Shown: piece after piece, positions 45,964 through 54,647 of the stretch | Layout: each line of letters starts with the position of its first letter | Numbering within the stretch: the first letter of the stretch is position 1 | Program-made: the position numbers and the translations under genes | Source: Cyanobium sp. ATX 6F1 | GTDB lineage: Bacteria; Cyanobacteriota; Cyanobacteriia; PCC-6307; Cyanobiaceae | Direction: 5' to 3' | Length of the DNA stretch: 64,000 nt | NCBI RefSeq assembly: GCF_024346315.1 | Contig: NZ_JAGQCS010000001.1 | Span: 62,001 to 126,000, forward strand | The notes under the pieces: generated by a model | Told to the model about the DNA's origin: nothing | Databases searched by the model: none | What the model saw: the letters and a program-made list of their open reading frames with translations, nothing else

Positions 45964-46338
45964 ATGGAGCGCACGATTGCTGAGCTGACCTCATTGCTCG
46001 TCGGCCGCGGCGGCCAGCGGGTGGATTTCGCTCCCGGTGATGGCCGTGACTTCGGCCAAGGTTGCTGGACCATCTACGAAGCGGACGACGACCCGACCCT
46101 GGTGCTGATCATCGGCCGGGAGAAAGGGAGCATGAGCGTCAACGTCGAGCGAGACAGCGGCCTGCTGCAGACGCTCGAGCTGGACGACGACGAGGGCGGC
46201 ACGGTGATGGCGCTGGCCTGGTGGCCGGGCCTCGAGAGAGCCGAGGAGCTGTGCGATCTGGCTGTTGCACTGTGGGGCGATCGCCGCAAGCAGATCCGTC
46301 GCTGGCTCAGCGCAGGGGAGACGATCCCTGACACCTGA
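45964..46338 (+). CDS. Hypothetical protein
   Basis: 124 residues from ATG 45964, with an excellent AGGAGGTG seven bases ahead, which decides the start against longer frames. The protein is soluble and acidic, with a beta-rich centre (GCWTIYEADDDPTLVLIIGREKGSMSVNVERD) and a C-terminal helix containing ERAEELCDLAVALWGDRRKQIRRWL. No family recognised. Divergent from the HLIP gene, and possibly expressed under the same light regime, but that is inference only. Confidence 0.75.
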   Translation: MERTIAELTSLLVGRGGQRVDFAPGDGRDFGQGCWTIYEADDDPTLVLIIGREKGSMSVNVERDSGLLQTLELDDDEGGTVMALAWWPGLERAEELCDLAVALWGDRRKQIRRWLSAGETIPDT

Positions 46339-46612
46339 TCCACCTTGGGCGCAAGGCCCTGGAGTGTCTGAACAGGCCGAAGGCAGGGTGATCGCTGATC
46401 GCTGCGGCTGAAGCTGCCGGCACTTCCAGTCCCAACGGTTCAGGCGCCTCGATCCGAGCAGCGGATCTCAACCCGGGAACTGCTTTCAGTCCCAAGCCGG
46501 TCCGCGGAAGCCGCCAGCCTGCGCTCCACCGGCACAAACCCAAGCCAGCCTGGCTATGCCTGGGCCAGGCCCCACGCCCCTCCACCCACCACCGGGCTTT
46601 CTACGCTGAAAC
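46339..46612. other. 274-base intergenic region ahead of the GH3 gene
   Basis: No convincing gene. It has a short GATCGCTGATCGCT duplication near 46390 and two CAGTCCCAA blocks about 60 bases apart. TACGCT at 46602-46607 sits five bases before the GTG of the GH3 gene and may be its -10. Confidence 0.5.
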
Positions 46613-48832
46613 GTGAGCTCCACCACCATCCGCTCGGGCGCCCCGCTGGCCTCCATCGAGGCTGAAGCCCTCCGCCTGCTGGAGCAGCTGAGCCTCAGCG
46701 AAAAGCTCGCCATGCTCGATGGCGGCACCTCCTTCTGGCGGGGGATGGAGGCGATCATCCGCCGCGATGCGGGTCATCGCCAGAGCTGGCCCGCTGGCGT
46801 GGTGCCGCGCCTGGGGATCGGCGGGTTGCATTTCGTCGACGGACCACGCGGCGTGATCCTCGAAGGCGGCGCCACCACCTTTCCGGCCAGCATCAGCCGC
46901 GGCGCCTGCTGGGATCCGGAGCTCGAAGAGCGCATCGGAGCGGCCATGGGCCGGGAGGCCCGCAGCTTTGGCGCCAACCTGTTCGGCGGGGTATGTGTCA
47001 ACGTGCTGCGCCACCCCGGCTGGGGCCGGGCCCAGGAGACCTACGGCGAAGATCCGCTGCACGTGGGATCGATGGGGGCGGCCCTGAGCCGCGGCGTGCA
47101 GCGCCACGCCATCGCCTGCGTCAAGCACTTCGCCCTCAACTCGATCGACAGTGCCCGCTTCCGCGTCGACGTGAGCGCCCGCGCGCGGGTGCTGCACGAG
47201 CTGTATCTGCCCCAGTTCCGCGCCTGCATCGAGGCTGGAGCGATGGCGGTGATGAGCGCCTACAACAGTGTCAATGGTCAGTGGTGCGGCCAGCACCCGG
47301 AGCTGCTCAGCACCATCCTCAAGCGGCGCTGGGGGTTCCGGGGATTCGTGCTCACCGACTTCATCTTCGGCCTGCGCGATGGGCCCGGGGCCGTGCTGGC
47401 CGGCCTCGACCTGGAGATGCCCTTCAAGATGGTGCTGGCCGCCAGCCTGGCCGAAGCGGTGGCCCAGGGAACGGTGCCGATCAGCCGCATCGACGATGCG
47501 GTCTTGCGCCAACTGCGCGCCCAGCTCGCCGTTCCCGCCGGTGACTACCCGCCCTCCCTGCGGGGCTGCGCCGCCCACCGCGCCCTGGCCCGGGAAGCCG
47601 CCACCAAGGCGATCGTGCTGCTCCGAAATCAAGACGCGGCGCTGCCGTTCAGCGGACTGCGCTCCCTGGCGGTGCTGGGCCGGCTGGCGGCCGTGCCCAA
47701 CCTGGGCGATCACGGCTCCTCCGACACCCGACCGGCTTCGGTGCTGACGCCGCTGGAGGGTCTGCGGGCCGCCAATCCAGCCACGGCGATCCGTTACGAC
47801 GACGGCTCAGAGCGGCAACGGGCCGCCGCCCTGGCCGCGGGGTGCGAGGCGGCGGTGGTGGTGGTCGGTCTGAACTGGAACGACGAGGGCGAGCACTTCA
47901 ACCCCGGCGACATCGCCCCGATCCTCCAGCACCTGCCACCCCCGGGGCTCTTGCTGCGCTGGTTCGGGCGCGCCCGGCTGGCGCCGGTGTGGTCGCGCAT
48001 CGCCCGGGCGATCGCCGCCTTCACTCACCACGGCTCCGGCCATGCGATTCCCGGCTTCGCCGCCGGCGATCGCACCGAGCTGGGCCTGGCGCCGGAGCAA
48101 GAAGCGCTGATCCTGACCGTGGCGGCCGCGAACCCGCGCACGGTCGTGGTGCTGATGGGCGGCGGCGCGATCCTCTGTGAACGCTGGCGATTGGCGGTGC
48201 CCGCGATCGTGCTGCTCGGCTACCCCGGCATGGAGGGGGGCGCGGCCCTCGCCGATGTGCTCTTCGGCCAGGTGTCCCCCTCGGGCCGCCTGCCCTTCAG
48301 CGTGCCCACCGACCACGACCATCTTCCCGACTTCGATCCCCGCGCCCAGCGGATCACCTACGACCTCTGGCACGGCTACCGGCGCCTGGGGCGCGATGGC
48401 CACACCGCGGCTTTCCCGTTCGGCTTCGGGCTCTCCTATGTCGGCTTCGAGCACACCGACGTGGTGGTGACGCTCGAGAGCAACGAGGCGTGCAACGACG
48501 GCTCCACCAGGCAGCTGAAGGTGGAGCTGACGGTGCGCAACACCGGCCTGATGGCGGCCGATGAGGTGGTGCAGGTCTACGCAGGCGTCCCCGCCCTGGC
48601 GGTGGAGCGTCCCAGACGGATGCTGGTGGGCTTCCAGCGGCTGCGGCTGGAGGCCGGCACAGCCGAGCGGGTGGTGGTGCTGATCCCCCTGCGGCACCTG
48701 GCCTACTTCGATGAGGGGCGCGATGCCTTCGTGGTCGAGGCCGGCCGACACCGGCTGCGCGTGTGCCGCCACGTCGAGGACGACGGCATCGGCGCCGACC
48801 TGGAGCTGACCGAGATGGTGCTGGGCCGCTGA
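46613..48832 (+). CDS. bglX: Glycoside hydrolase family 3 beta-glucosidase-like enzyme
   Basis: 739 residues, GTG start. GH3 two-domain core: the (alpha/beta)8 part has VPRLGIGGLHFVDGPRG, ETYGEDPLHVG and CVKHFALNS, and GFRGFVLTDFIFG places the nucleophile-type Asp at 249 in the TD[FW] motif. The alpha/beta sandwich domain follows, then a C-terminal fibronectin-III-like domain (RNTGLMAADEVVQVYAGV). No signal peptide is visible, so action is probably cytoplasmic on beta-glucosides or polysaccharide fragments. A complete hydrolase of this kind is uncommon in this lineage. Confidence 0.9.
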   Translation: MSSTTIRSGAPLASIEAEALRLLEQLSLSEKLAMLDGGTSFWRGMEAIIRRDAGHRQSWPAGVVPRLGIGGLHFVDGPRGVILEGGATTFPASISRGACWDPELEERIGAAMGREARSFGANLFGGVCVNVLRHPGWGRAQETYGEDPLHVGSMGAALSRGVQRHAIACVKHFALNSIDSARFRVDVSARARVLHELYLPQFRACIEAGAMAVMSAYNSVNGQWCGQHPELLSTILKRRWGFRGFVLTDFIFGLRDGPGAVLAGLDLEMPFKMVLAASLAEAVAQGTVPISRIDDAVLRQLRAQLAVPAGDYPPSLRGCAAHRALAREAATKAIVLLRNQDAALPFSGLRSLAVLGRLAAVPNLGDHGSSDTRPASVLTPLEGLRAANPATAIRYDDGSERQRAAALAAGCEAAVVVVGLNWNDEGEHFNPGDIAPILQHLPPPGLLLRWFGRARLAPVWSRIARAIAAFTHHGSGHAIPGFAAGDRTELGLAPEQEALILTVAAANPRTVVVLMGGGAILCERWRLAVPAIVLLGYPGMEGGAALADVLFGQVSPSGRLPFSVPTDHDHLPDFDPRAQRITYDLWHGYRRLGRDGHTAAFPFGFGLSYVGFEHTDVVVTLESNEACNDGSTRQLKVELTVRNTGLMAADEVVQVYAGVPALAVERPRRMLVGFQRLRLEAGTAERVVVLIPLRHLAYFDEGRDAFVVEAGRHRLRVCRHVEDDGIGADLELTEMVLGR

Positions 48833-48850
48833 GGGGAAGGCACTGGGGCG

Positions 48851-49066
48851 ATGGCCGATGATCGCCCGATGGCGACCCCTTCCCTCGATCTCGATCCCGC
48901 CGACTGGCGCCGGGTGCGCGACGCGCTGCGCTACCTCGGCCGGGATCTGCACCACCGCTCCTATGGCGTCGAGGCCAGCCGGCGGGAGCTGCTCTGGGCC
49001 GAAATGGACGCCTGCCTCGCCCTGGCGGAGCGGATCGAGGCCGCCCAGCCGCAGGACCCCGGCTGA
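48851..49066 (+). CDS. Small hypothetical protein
   Basis: 71 residues, predicted mostly helical (DWRRVRDALRYLGRDLHHRSY...ELLWAEMDACLALAERIEAA). ATG 48851 lies 18 bases after the GH3 stop on the same strand, and a second ATG six codons later could serve. Nothing is known of its role. The spacing suggests transcription with the GH3 gene. Confidence 0.6.
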   Translation: MADDRPMATPSLDLDPADWRRVRDALRYLGRDLHHRSYGVEASRRELLWAEMDACLALAERIEAAQPQDPG

Positions 49067-49084
49067 ACGCCTCAACTCAACTGG

Positions 49085-50020
49085 TCAGGTCACTGAGGGC
49101 TCCAGCTCGGCGATCAGCTCGCGCAGCTCGCCTTCGTCCACCCGGTAGACCTCGTTGCAGAAATGGCAGGTGAGCTCGGCGTGGCCCTCATCGCGGAGCA
49201 TCTCGCCGAGTTCATCACGGCCCAGCAACTTGAGGGCGTTGACGCTGCGGCGGCGGGTGCAGGGGCAGTGAAAACTCACGGCCTGCTGAGCCTCGGCGTC
49301 CTCCAGCAGCTGGGGATCCAGGTCGGGAAAGATGTCTTCCAGCAGGCGCTGCAGATCACCGGTGCTGGCGGCCAGCCGGGCACTGAAATCGCGGATCTCG
49401 CGGCAGCGGTCTTCCAGCAGGGCCACCAGGGCCGGCTCCTGGGCTGCCTTGGGCAGCACCTGCACCAGCACCCCGCCAGCACAGCGCACACCACTGCTGT
49501 CGATCTGCTCGCCCACGAACAGGGCCGAGGGGGTCTGCTCGGAGTGCAGCAGGTAGGAAGCCACGTCGTCGCCGATGCCGCCGCTCACCAGCTCCACCGT
49601 GCTGCTGAACGGTTCACCCGTGCCCAGATCCCGCACCACGTGCAGGTAGCCAGTGCCGGTGGCCTTGCGGAAATCGAAACGCACCGGCCCCTCGCCGTTC
49701 TCCCCTGCGGGGGACTCCACCAGGTCGAGCTCCAGGCCGGGGTTGCCCACATGGCCGCGCACCGTGCCATCGCGGCCCGCATCCACCGTCAGCCCCCGCA
49801 GCGGCCCATCCGACTGGATGCGCAGGTTCACCCTCCCGTGGCGCACCTTCATCGAGCTGGCCAGCAGCAGGCCGGCGGTCATTGCCCGGCCCAGCAGGAC
49901 TGTGGCCAGGAACGAGAGCCCATGGCGGCGGCGGGCGTAGCGGCTGGTGACCGTGGTGTTGGCGGCCACCAGGCGGATCCCGCCACCGGCCGCGGTGGCC
50001 CGCACCAACTGATCCGCCAT
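49085..50020 (-). CDS. hslO: Redox-regulated chaperone Hsp33
   Basis: Chaperone activated by oxidation that holds unfolding proteins in the cytoplasm. 311 residues: the N-terminal core starts [24 protein letters not shown], and the C-terminal zinc redox switch is FHCPCTRR...[10 protein letters not shown] (CxC then CxxC), fully conserved. The ATG at 50020 follows the ABC ATPase stop by 15 bases on the same strand, so the two may be co-transcribed. Confidence 0.96.
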   Translation of the reverse strand: MADQLVRATAAGGGIRLVAANTTVTSRYARRRHGLSFLATVLLGRAMTAGLLLASSMKVRHGRVNLRIQSDGPLRGLTVDAGRDGTVRGHVGNPGLELDLVESPAGENGEGPVRFDFRKATGTGYLHVVRDLGTGEPFSSTVELVSGGIGDDVASYLLHSEQTPSALFVGEQIDSSGVRCAGGVLVQVLPKAAQEPALVALLEDRCREIRDFSARLAASTGDLQRLLEDIFPDLDPQLLEDAEAQQAVSFHCPCTRRRSVNALKLLGRDELGEMLRDEGHAELTCHFCNEVYRVDEGELRELIAELEPSVT

Positions 50021-50035
50021 CGACGCTGCCCGCTC

Positions 50036-50683
50036 TCAGGGCATCGTACGGAGCGCCGGCAGGGGCCTGAGCGCTCCGCCCCGCAGCTCCCAGCCCCGCT
50101 CGATCAGTCCCCGGAACAGCTCCGGCTCGTGGGTCACCACCAGCAGCACCCGGCCGCTGCTGAGCTTCCCGATCAGCTGCAGCACCTCATCGCGCACCGA
50201 CCAATCGAGGCCGGCGGTGGGCTCATCGAGCAGCAGCACCTTGGGCTCGCGCAGCAACTGCACCGCCAGGGCCAGCCGCCGCTGCTGGCCGCCGCTGAGC
50301 CGCTCCGGCGCCTGCTGCAGCGAGAGCGCCCCCAGCCCCACCTGCTCGAGCACCTCCTGCACGCGCTCGCTGGCCAGGCGCCGCTGGCCGAGCTTCAGCT
50401 CCTGGCCCACCGTGAGCCCGAGGAAATGGCGTTCGGGGAACTGAAACACCAGGCCGCAGAGCCAGCGCCGCTGGCGGCCCTTGAGGGCCTCGCCGTTCCA
50501 GAGGATCGAGCCGCTGCTGGGCTCCGCCAGGCCGCTGAGCAGCTCCAGCAGGGTGGTCTTGCCGCTGCCGCTGCGACCCGCCACCAGGGCCGGCTCCCCC
50601 TCTTGGAGCGTCAGGTTCAGGCCGGCGAGCACGGGCTCAGCCGCGGTGGCCGGGTGGTAACCCACCGAACGCAGTTCGAGCAT
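50036..50683 (-). CDS. ABC transporter ATP-binding protein
   Basis: 215 residues from ATG 50683. Walker A AGRSGSGKTTLL, LVFQFPERHFLG for the Q-loop, signature LSGGQQRRLALA and Walker B LLLDEPTAGLD are intact. The FQFPERHF pattern is typical of energy-coupling-factor-type (CbiO/EcfA) ATPases. No permease or substrate-binding gene is adjacent. The longer frame to 50788 would enter the divergent DUF3531 gene and is rejected. Confidence 0.88.
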   Translation of the reverse strand: MLELRSVGYHPATAAEPVLAGLNLTLQEGEPALVAGRSGSGKTTLLELLSGLAEPSSGSILWNGEALKGRQRRWLCGLVFQFPERHFLGLTVGQELKLGQRRLASERVQEVLEQVGLGALSLQQAPERLSGGQQRRLALAVQLLREPKVLLLDEPTAGLDWSVRDEVLQLIGKLSSGRVLLVVTHEPELFRGLIERGWELRGGALRPLPALRTMP

Positions 50684-50753
50684 GGCGCGGCCGTCGTGGT
50701 CCCAGCTTGCCTGCCGGCCGTGTTGGAGTGGGGGGCGCTGCCGATGCCCCGCC

Positions 50754-51308
50754 GTGGAGGTCCGCTTCCGCTCGATCGATCCGTTCAACTGCTGGCTGTG
50801 GCTGCGCTTTGAGCACCCGCCTGGCTCCGGAGAGCGCGGTTACCTCGACACCGTGTTCGACAGCTGGTTCGTGCTCGGCAAGCTCGGCGGCTTCAACGCC
50901 GAGACCCTGCAGGCCCACGAGGAGGGGGTCGACCTGGGCTGGATGGCCTACGACAACGACGAAGCTGAAGCGGCCCTGCCGGCCCTGATGCACAACCTGG
51001 GGCCCCTGGAGTACCGGGATAACTGGGGCCGCTGCTGGGTGGACCTGGGCACCAGTGACGCCCTGGCCCTCGATGTGCTGTTCAACGTGCTGCGCCAGCT
51101 CGACAACGACCTGGTGCGGATCGAGGAGCTGGTGGTCGGCGGCGTCAACGAGGACTGGCCGGTGGAGGACCAGCCCGACAGCCCCTTCATCGGCCTGAAC
51201 CCGCGCTCGGACGAGGACCAGGACGAGAACGACGACGACGACGAGAACGACGACGATGACGAGCCAGGCACCGCCGGCGCTGCCAACCGCAACAGCGACC
51301 AGGGCTGA
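50754..51308 (+). CDS. DUF3531 family protein
   Basis: 184 residues from GTG 50754. The body (VRFRSIDPFNCWLWLRFEHPP, FDSWFVLGKLGGFNAETLQ, WMAYDNDEAEAALPALMHN) follows the cyanobacterial/plastid DUF3531 pattern. A run of Asp and Glu (DENDDDDENDDDDEPG) forms a short acidic tail. Function unknown. It ends two bases before rsmE, which it may be co-transcribed with; the divergent ABC gene shares the upstream gap. Confidence 0.83.
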   Translation: MEVRFRSIDPFNCWLWLRFEHPPGSGERGYLDTVFDSWFVLGKLGGFNAETLQAHEEGVDLGWMAYDNDEAEAALPALMHNLGPLEYRDNWGRCWVDLGTSDALALDVLFNVLRQLDNDLVRIEELVVGGVNEDWPVEDQPDSPFIGLNPRSDEDQDENDDDDENDDDDEPGTAGAANRNSDQG

Positions 51309-51310
51309 GC

Positions 51311-52108
51311 GTGGCCCGTGAACTGCGGCGCCTGCTGATCGATCCAGCGCGGCTCGCCCCCGAGCTGCCGCTCAGGCCTGAGGAAATCCGTTACCTGACG
51401 CGGGTGCTGCGCTATAGCCCGGGCGATCGGGTCGAACTCACGGATGGGGCCGGCGGCCTCTGGAGCGCGGTCCTGATCGGCAAGGATCGCCTGGCTCTGG
51501 AGCAGCCGCTCGGGCGGCCCCTGCGCCGGGAACCGCCGCCGGCCCTGCGCCTGGAGCTGGCGATCGCGGTTCCCAAGCGGGACATGGACCTGGTGGTGCG
51601 CATGGCCTGTGAGCTGGGGGTGGACCGGCTGCAGCCCCTGCGGGCGGAGAACAGCGCCCTGGTGGGCAGCCAAAAAAGCGAGCGCTGGGAGGCGATCCTG
51701 CGGGAGGCCAGCGAGCAGTGCGAGCGGCTCTGGTTGCCCGAGCTGGCGCCACCCGTGCCGGCTGCCCCCTGGCTGGGGGCCGCGGCCCAAGGGGGTGCGC
51801 TGCGCCTGCTGAGCACCACCCGTCAGCAGGGGTTGCCGCTGCTGGGTGAGGTGCTGAGTGAGCTTGGGCCGCAGCCTCCCGCCACCCTCTCCCTGGCCTG
51901 CGGACCGGAGGGGGGCTGGAGTGGGGCCGAAGAGGCGGCCGCCGGCGCCAGCGGCTGGCGGTTCGTGAGCCTGGGGCCCCGCATCCTGCGCTGCTCCACC
52001 GCGGCGGTGGCGGGCCTGGCCGTTCTCGACCACTGGCGTGCCGGAGCGGGCACGAGCCGGGGCGAAGACTGGGGCGAGAACAGGGGCGATCCAGCGGCGC
52101 TGCGATGA
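51311..52108 (+). CDS. rsmE: 16S rRNA m3U1498 methyltransferase
   Basis: Methylates U1498 of 16S rRNA with SAM. 265 residues, GTG start two bases after the DUF3531 stop. The N-terminal PUA-like part has FRPEEIRYLTRVLRYSPGDRV-type residues (LRPEEIRYLTRVLRYSPGD), and the SPOUT knot domain shows LACGPEGGWSGAEEAAA followed by VSLGPRILRCSTAAVAGLAVL, diagnostic of RsmE. The last four bases overlap the next gene (ATGA). Confidence 0.94.
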   Translation: MARELRRLLIDPARLAPELPLRPEEIRYLTRVLRYSPGDRVELTDGAGGLWSAVLIGKDRLALEQPLGRPLRREPPPALRLELAIAVPKRDMDLVVRMACELGVDRLQPLRAENSALVGSQKSERWEAILREASEQCERLWLPELAPPVPAAPWLGAAAQGGALRLLSTTRQQGLPLLGEVLSELGPQPPATLSLACGPEGGWSGAEEAAAGASGWRFVSLGPRILRCSTAAVAGLAVLDHWRAGAGTSRGEDWGENRGDPAALR

Positions 52109-53274
52109 TCCAGGCTCCGATCTCCGAGCGCAGCGCAGCCATGGCCGGGCCAGGGTCAGGATCCGTCGACCAGCAGGGCGCCCAGCTCCGGCGGATCGCC
52201 GCACGCTTTGCCCTCGGGGGCGCCATCGCCGCGATCGAGCCCCTGGGCAACGGCAACGTCAACGACACCTACCGCGTCACCCTGAGCGGGGACCGCGCGC
52301 GCCGTTTCGTGCTGCAGCGCCTGAACACCACGGTGTTCCCCCATCCGGAGCGGGTGATGGGCAACATCGCGGCCCTGGGGAACCACCTGGAGGGCCGCCT
52401 GGCCCAGGAGGCTGCCGGCCCCGGCCGCCGCTGGGAGGTGCCGCGGCTGATCGCCCCCCTTGGCGCAGAGAAGCACTGGGTGCAGGACGGCGACGACGTC
52501 TGGCGCCTCACCACCTACATCGAAGGCGCCCAAAGCCTGGAGACCGTGGCCACCGAGGCCCAGGCCTGGCAGCTGGGCTTCGGTCTGGGCACCTTCCATC
52601 GGCTGCTGAGCGATCTGCCGATCGAGGCTCTGGCCGACACCCTCGAAGGCTTCCACATCACCCCCGCGTACCTGGCGGCCTACGAACGGGCCCTGGCCTG
52701 CAGTACGGCGGCCTCCTGCGAGGAACTCAGCTTCTGCCAGGCCTTCGTGGCCGAGCGCAGCGCCCTGGCAGGGGTGCTCGAGACCGCCAAGGACCAAGGC
52801 GTCCTTCGGCTGCGGCCGATCCACGGCGATCCGAAGGTCAACAACGTGATGCTGGATACGGCCAGCGGCGCGGCCATCGCCCTGGTGGACCTGGACACGG
52901 TCAAACCCGGTCTGATCCACTACGACATCGGCGACTGCTGCCGCTCGGGCTGCAACCCCCTGGGGGAGGAAACCAAGGACTGGCAAGCCGTGTGTTTCGA
53001 TCCCGGCCGCTGCGAGGCGATCCTGGCGGGCTACCTCAACGCCGCCCGGGGCTCCCTCACCACTGGGGACATCGCCTACCTGTTCGATGCGATCCGCCTG
53101 ATCGCCTTCGAGCTGGGCCTGCGCTTCCTCACCGATCACCTGCAAGGCGACGTCTACTTCAAGACGCGAGAGGCGGGGCAGAATCTCGATCGAGCCCTGG
53201 TGCAATTTCAGCTCACCGCCAGCATTGAGGCCCAGGAGGAGGCGATTCGCTCCCTGATCGAGCGGCTGCGATGA
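52105..53274 (+). CDS. Phosphotransferase family protein (aminoglycoside/sugar kinase-like)
   Basis: 389 residues. The kinase-like fold is evident: GNGNVNDTYRV in the N-lobe, RFVLQRLN, the catalytic HGDPKVNNVM and the DLDTVKPG magnesium site. The sequence order, including a long IEALADTLEGFHITPAYL stretch, resembles N-acetylhexosamine 1-kinase (NahK)-like sugar kinases more than aminoglycoside resistance enzymes. ATGA overlap with rsmE and with the next gene suggests translational coupling across all three. Confidence 0.8.
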   Translation: MIQAPISERSAAMAGPGSGSVDQQGAQLRRIAARFALGGAIAAIEPLGNGNVNDTYRVTLSGDRARRFVLQRLNTTVFPHPERVMGNIAALGNHLEGRLAQEAAGPGRRWEVPRLIAPLGAEKHWVQDGDDVWRLTTYIEGAQSLETVATEAQAWQLGFGLGTFHRLLSDLPIEALADTLEGFHITPAYLAAYERALACSTAASCEELSFCQAFVAERSALAGVLETAKDQGVLRLRPIHGDPKVNNVMLDTASGAAIALVDLDTVKPGLIHYDIGDCCRSGCNPLGEETKDWQAVCFDPGRCEAILAGYLNAARGSLTTGDIAYLFDAIRLIAFELGLRFLTDHLQGDVYFKTREAGQNLDRALVQFQLTASIEAQEEAIRSLIERLR

Positions 53275-53837
53275 GCGAGCTTTCCTTCCAGCTCCAGCGC
53301 TTCGACGATGGCCTGTCGTTCCCCTCGCTCGCGATCAGCGGCCAACTTCGGTGTGAGGGCCCCGATCTCTCCGTACGGTTCCTGCTCCGCGGTGACCTTG
53401 CTGAGCTCGTGATCGCCCCGAGTGCCGCCCGGCCCGAGCGCCGCGATGGCCTCTGGCAGACCACCTGCCTGGAGGTCTTCCTGGCCGCGGCGGGGCAGGA
53501 GCCCTACTGGGAGTTCAACCTCTCGCCCGGCGGCGATTGGAACGTCTACCGCCTGGAGGGCTACCGGCGCGATCTCAAACCAGAGGCGACCTTCAGCACC
53601 TTCCCCTTCGAAGTCAGCCACAGGGAAGAAAGTCTGGAACTGACGCTGAACTGCACGCTGCCTGAGCCTTTGGCCGCCCCGGTCCAGCTGGAGGCGGCGA
53701 TCTGCGCCGTGATCGAGCCCCATTCGGGCCCGATCGGCTACTGGGCCCTGGCCCACCCAGCCCCTGAGCCCGATTTCCATCGCCGCGAAGCATTTCGGCT
53801 TCTCACTTCGCCTCCCACCAGCCCGATACCCGGCTAG
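53271..53837 (+). CDS. DOMON-like domain protein
   Basis: 188 residues, beta-rich. LWQTTCLEVFLAAAGQEPYWEFNLSPGGDWNVYRL is the characteristic DOMON-like/CBM9-like segment, and WALAHPAPEPDFHRREAF closes the domain. Such domains bind sugars or haem, but no residue here tells which. No signal peptide. It overlaps the kinase stop by four bases (ATGA). The sugar-kinase neighbour hints at carbohydrate, as inference only. Confidence 0.78.
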   Translation: MSELSFQLQRFDDGLSFPSLAISGQLRCEGPDLSVRFLLRGDLAELVIAPSAARPERRDGLWQTTCLEVFLAAAGQEPYWEFNLSPGGDWNVYRLEGYRRDLKPEATFSTFPFEVSHREESLELTLNCTLPEPLAAPVQLEAAICAVIEPHSGPIGYWALAHPAPEPDFHRREAFRLLTSPPTSPIPG

Positions 53838-53864
53838 GACGAAGGAAGAACCGTAGGCCGTGCC

Positions 53865-54623
53865 ATGAGGATCCCCACCGCATTCACCTGCTGGAGAACC
53901 CTGACCCTGGCCGCCCTGGTGGCCAGCTTCTGTGCGCCGATCGCCGTCCAGGCCCGCGGGGGCGGGGGGAGAGGCGGCGGCGGTGCGGGTGTTGGCGGAG
54001 GCAGGGGCGTCAACCCAGGAGGGTTGGGAGGTCCGGCCTCAGGCGCTGGTGTGCGGCCAGGCGCGGGCGTTGGCGCCCCCGGTGCCGGATTCACCCGGGC
54101 CCCTGGCGTCAACCCTGGCGGTCTGGGCGGACCGGCCTCAGGCGCTGGGGTGCGACCCGGTGCGGGCTTCGGTGCACCGGGGGTGGGGCTCACCCGGGCG
54201 CCCGGGGCCCGGGGCGCCTGGAATCCCGCCTGGGGCCAGAGGGGGTATTGGGGCTCCCGGCCCTGGAGGGTCGGCTGGTATCGGGTGAATCCAGTGGCCT
54301 GGAACTGGTGGGGACCCAGTTCCCTCACCTGGGGCGCCACCAGTTTGGCGACCGCCGCCGCGGTCAGTTCCATGGTGGATCAGGCGGTGGCGGCCCAGGC
54401 CACCGCCTTCACGGTGCCCAGCACGAGCTATCAGCTTGACTACGCCTCCCTGCAGGCGGTGGCCCCCTACGGCGCCAGCTTCACCTACCTGGAGGGGGGG
54501 GCTCCCCTTGCCGGGCAGGTGGACTGCCAGCAGGGGTGGCTCAATGGCGCGCCACCGAGCTCGGCCGATCAGGCCCAGCTTCTCAATGCCGCCTGCCTGG
54601 TGGCCTACGGCAACGGCAGCTGA
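53865..54623 (+). CDS. Secreted glycine-rich protein with 33-residue tandem repeat
   Basis: 252 residues. A signal peptide (TLAALVASFCAPIAVQA, cleavage near 30) leads into [12 protein letters not shown], then two 33-residue repeats (48-80 and 81-113) starting GVNPGGLGGPASGAG and ending TRAP. A Trp-rich middle (GYWGSRPWRVGWYRVNPVAWNWWG) and a folded-looking C-terminal part with two Cys (VDCQQGW, LNAACLV) follow. It may be a cell-surface or matrix protein; function unknown. TAGGCC lies five bases before the ATG at 53865, and GAAGGAAG is also present upstream. Confidence 0.78.
   Translation: MRIPTAFTCWRTLTLAALVASFCAPIAVQARGGGGRGGGGAGVGGGRGVNPGGLGGPASGAGVRPGAGVGAPGAGFTRAPGVNPGGLGGPASGAGVRPGAGFGAPGVGLTRAPGARGAWNPAWGQRGYWGSRPWRVGWYRVNPVAWNWWGPSSLTWGATSLATAAAVSSMVDQAVAAQATAFTVPSTSYQLDYASLQAVAPYGASFTYLEGGAPLAGQVDCQQGWLNGAPPSSADQAQLLNAACLVAYGNGS
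54006..54203 (+). repeat. Two tandem 99-bp repeats within the glycine-rich gene
   Basis: Copies at 54006-54104 and 54105-54203, exactly 33 codons each. The first 21 residues of the two units are identical (GVNPGGLGG... to GAG); only a few later residues differ. Synonymous differences show the duplication is not brand new. Confidence 0.9.
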
Positions 54624-54647
54624 GGCCGGAAGCTCAGCCCTTCAGCC

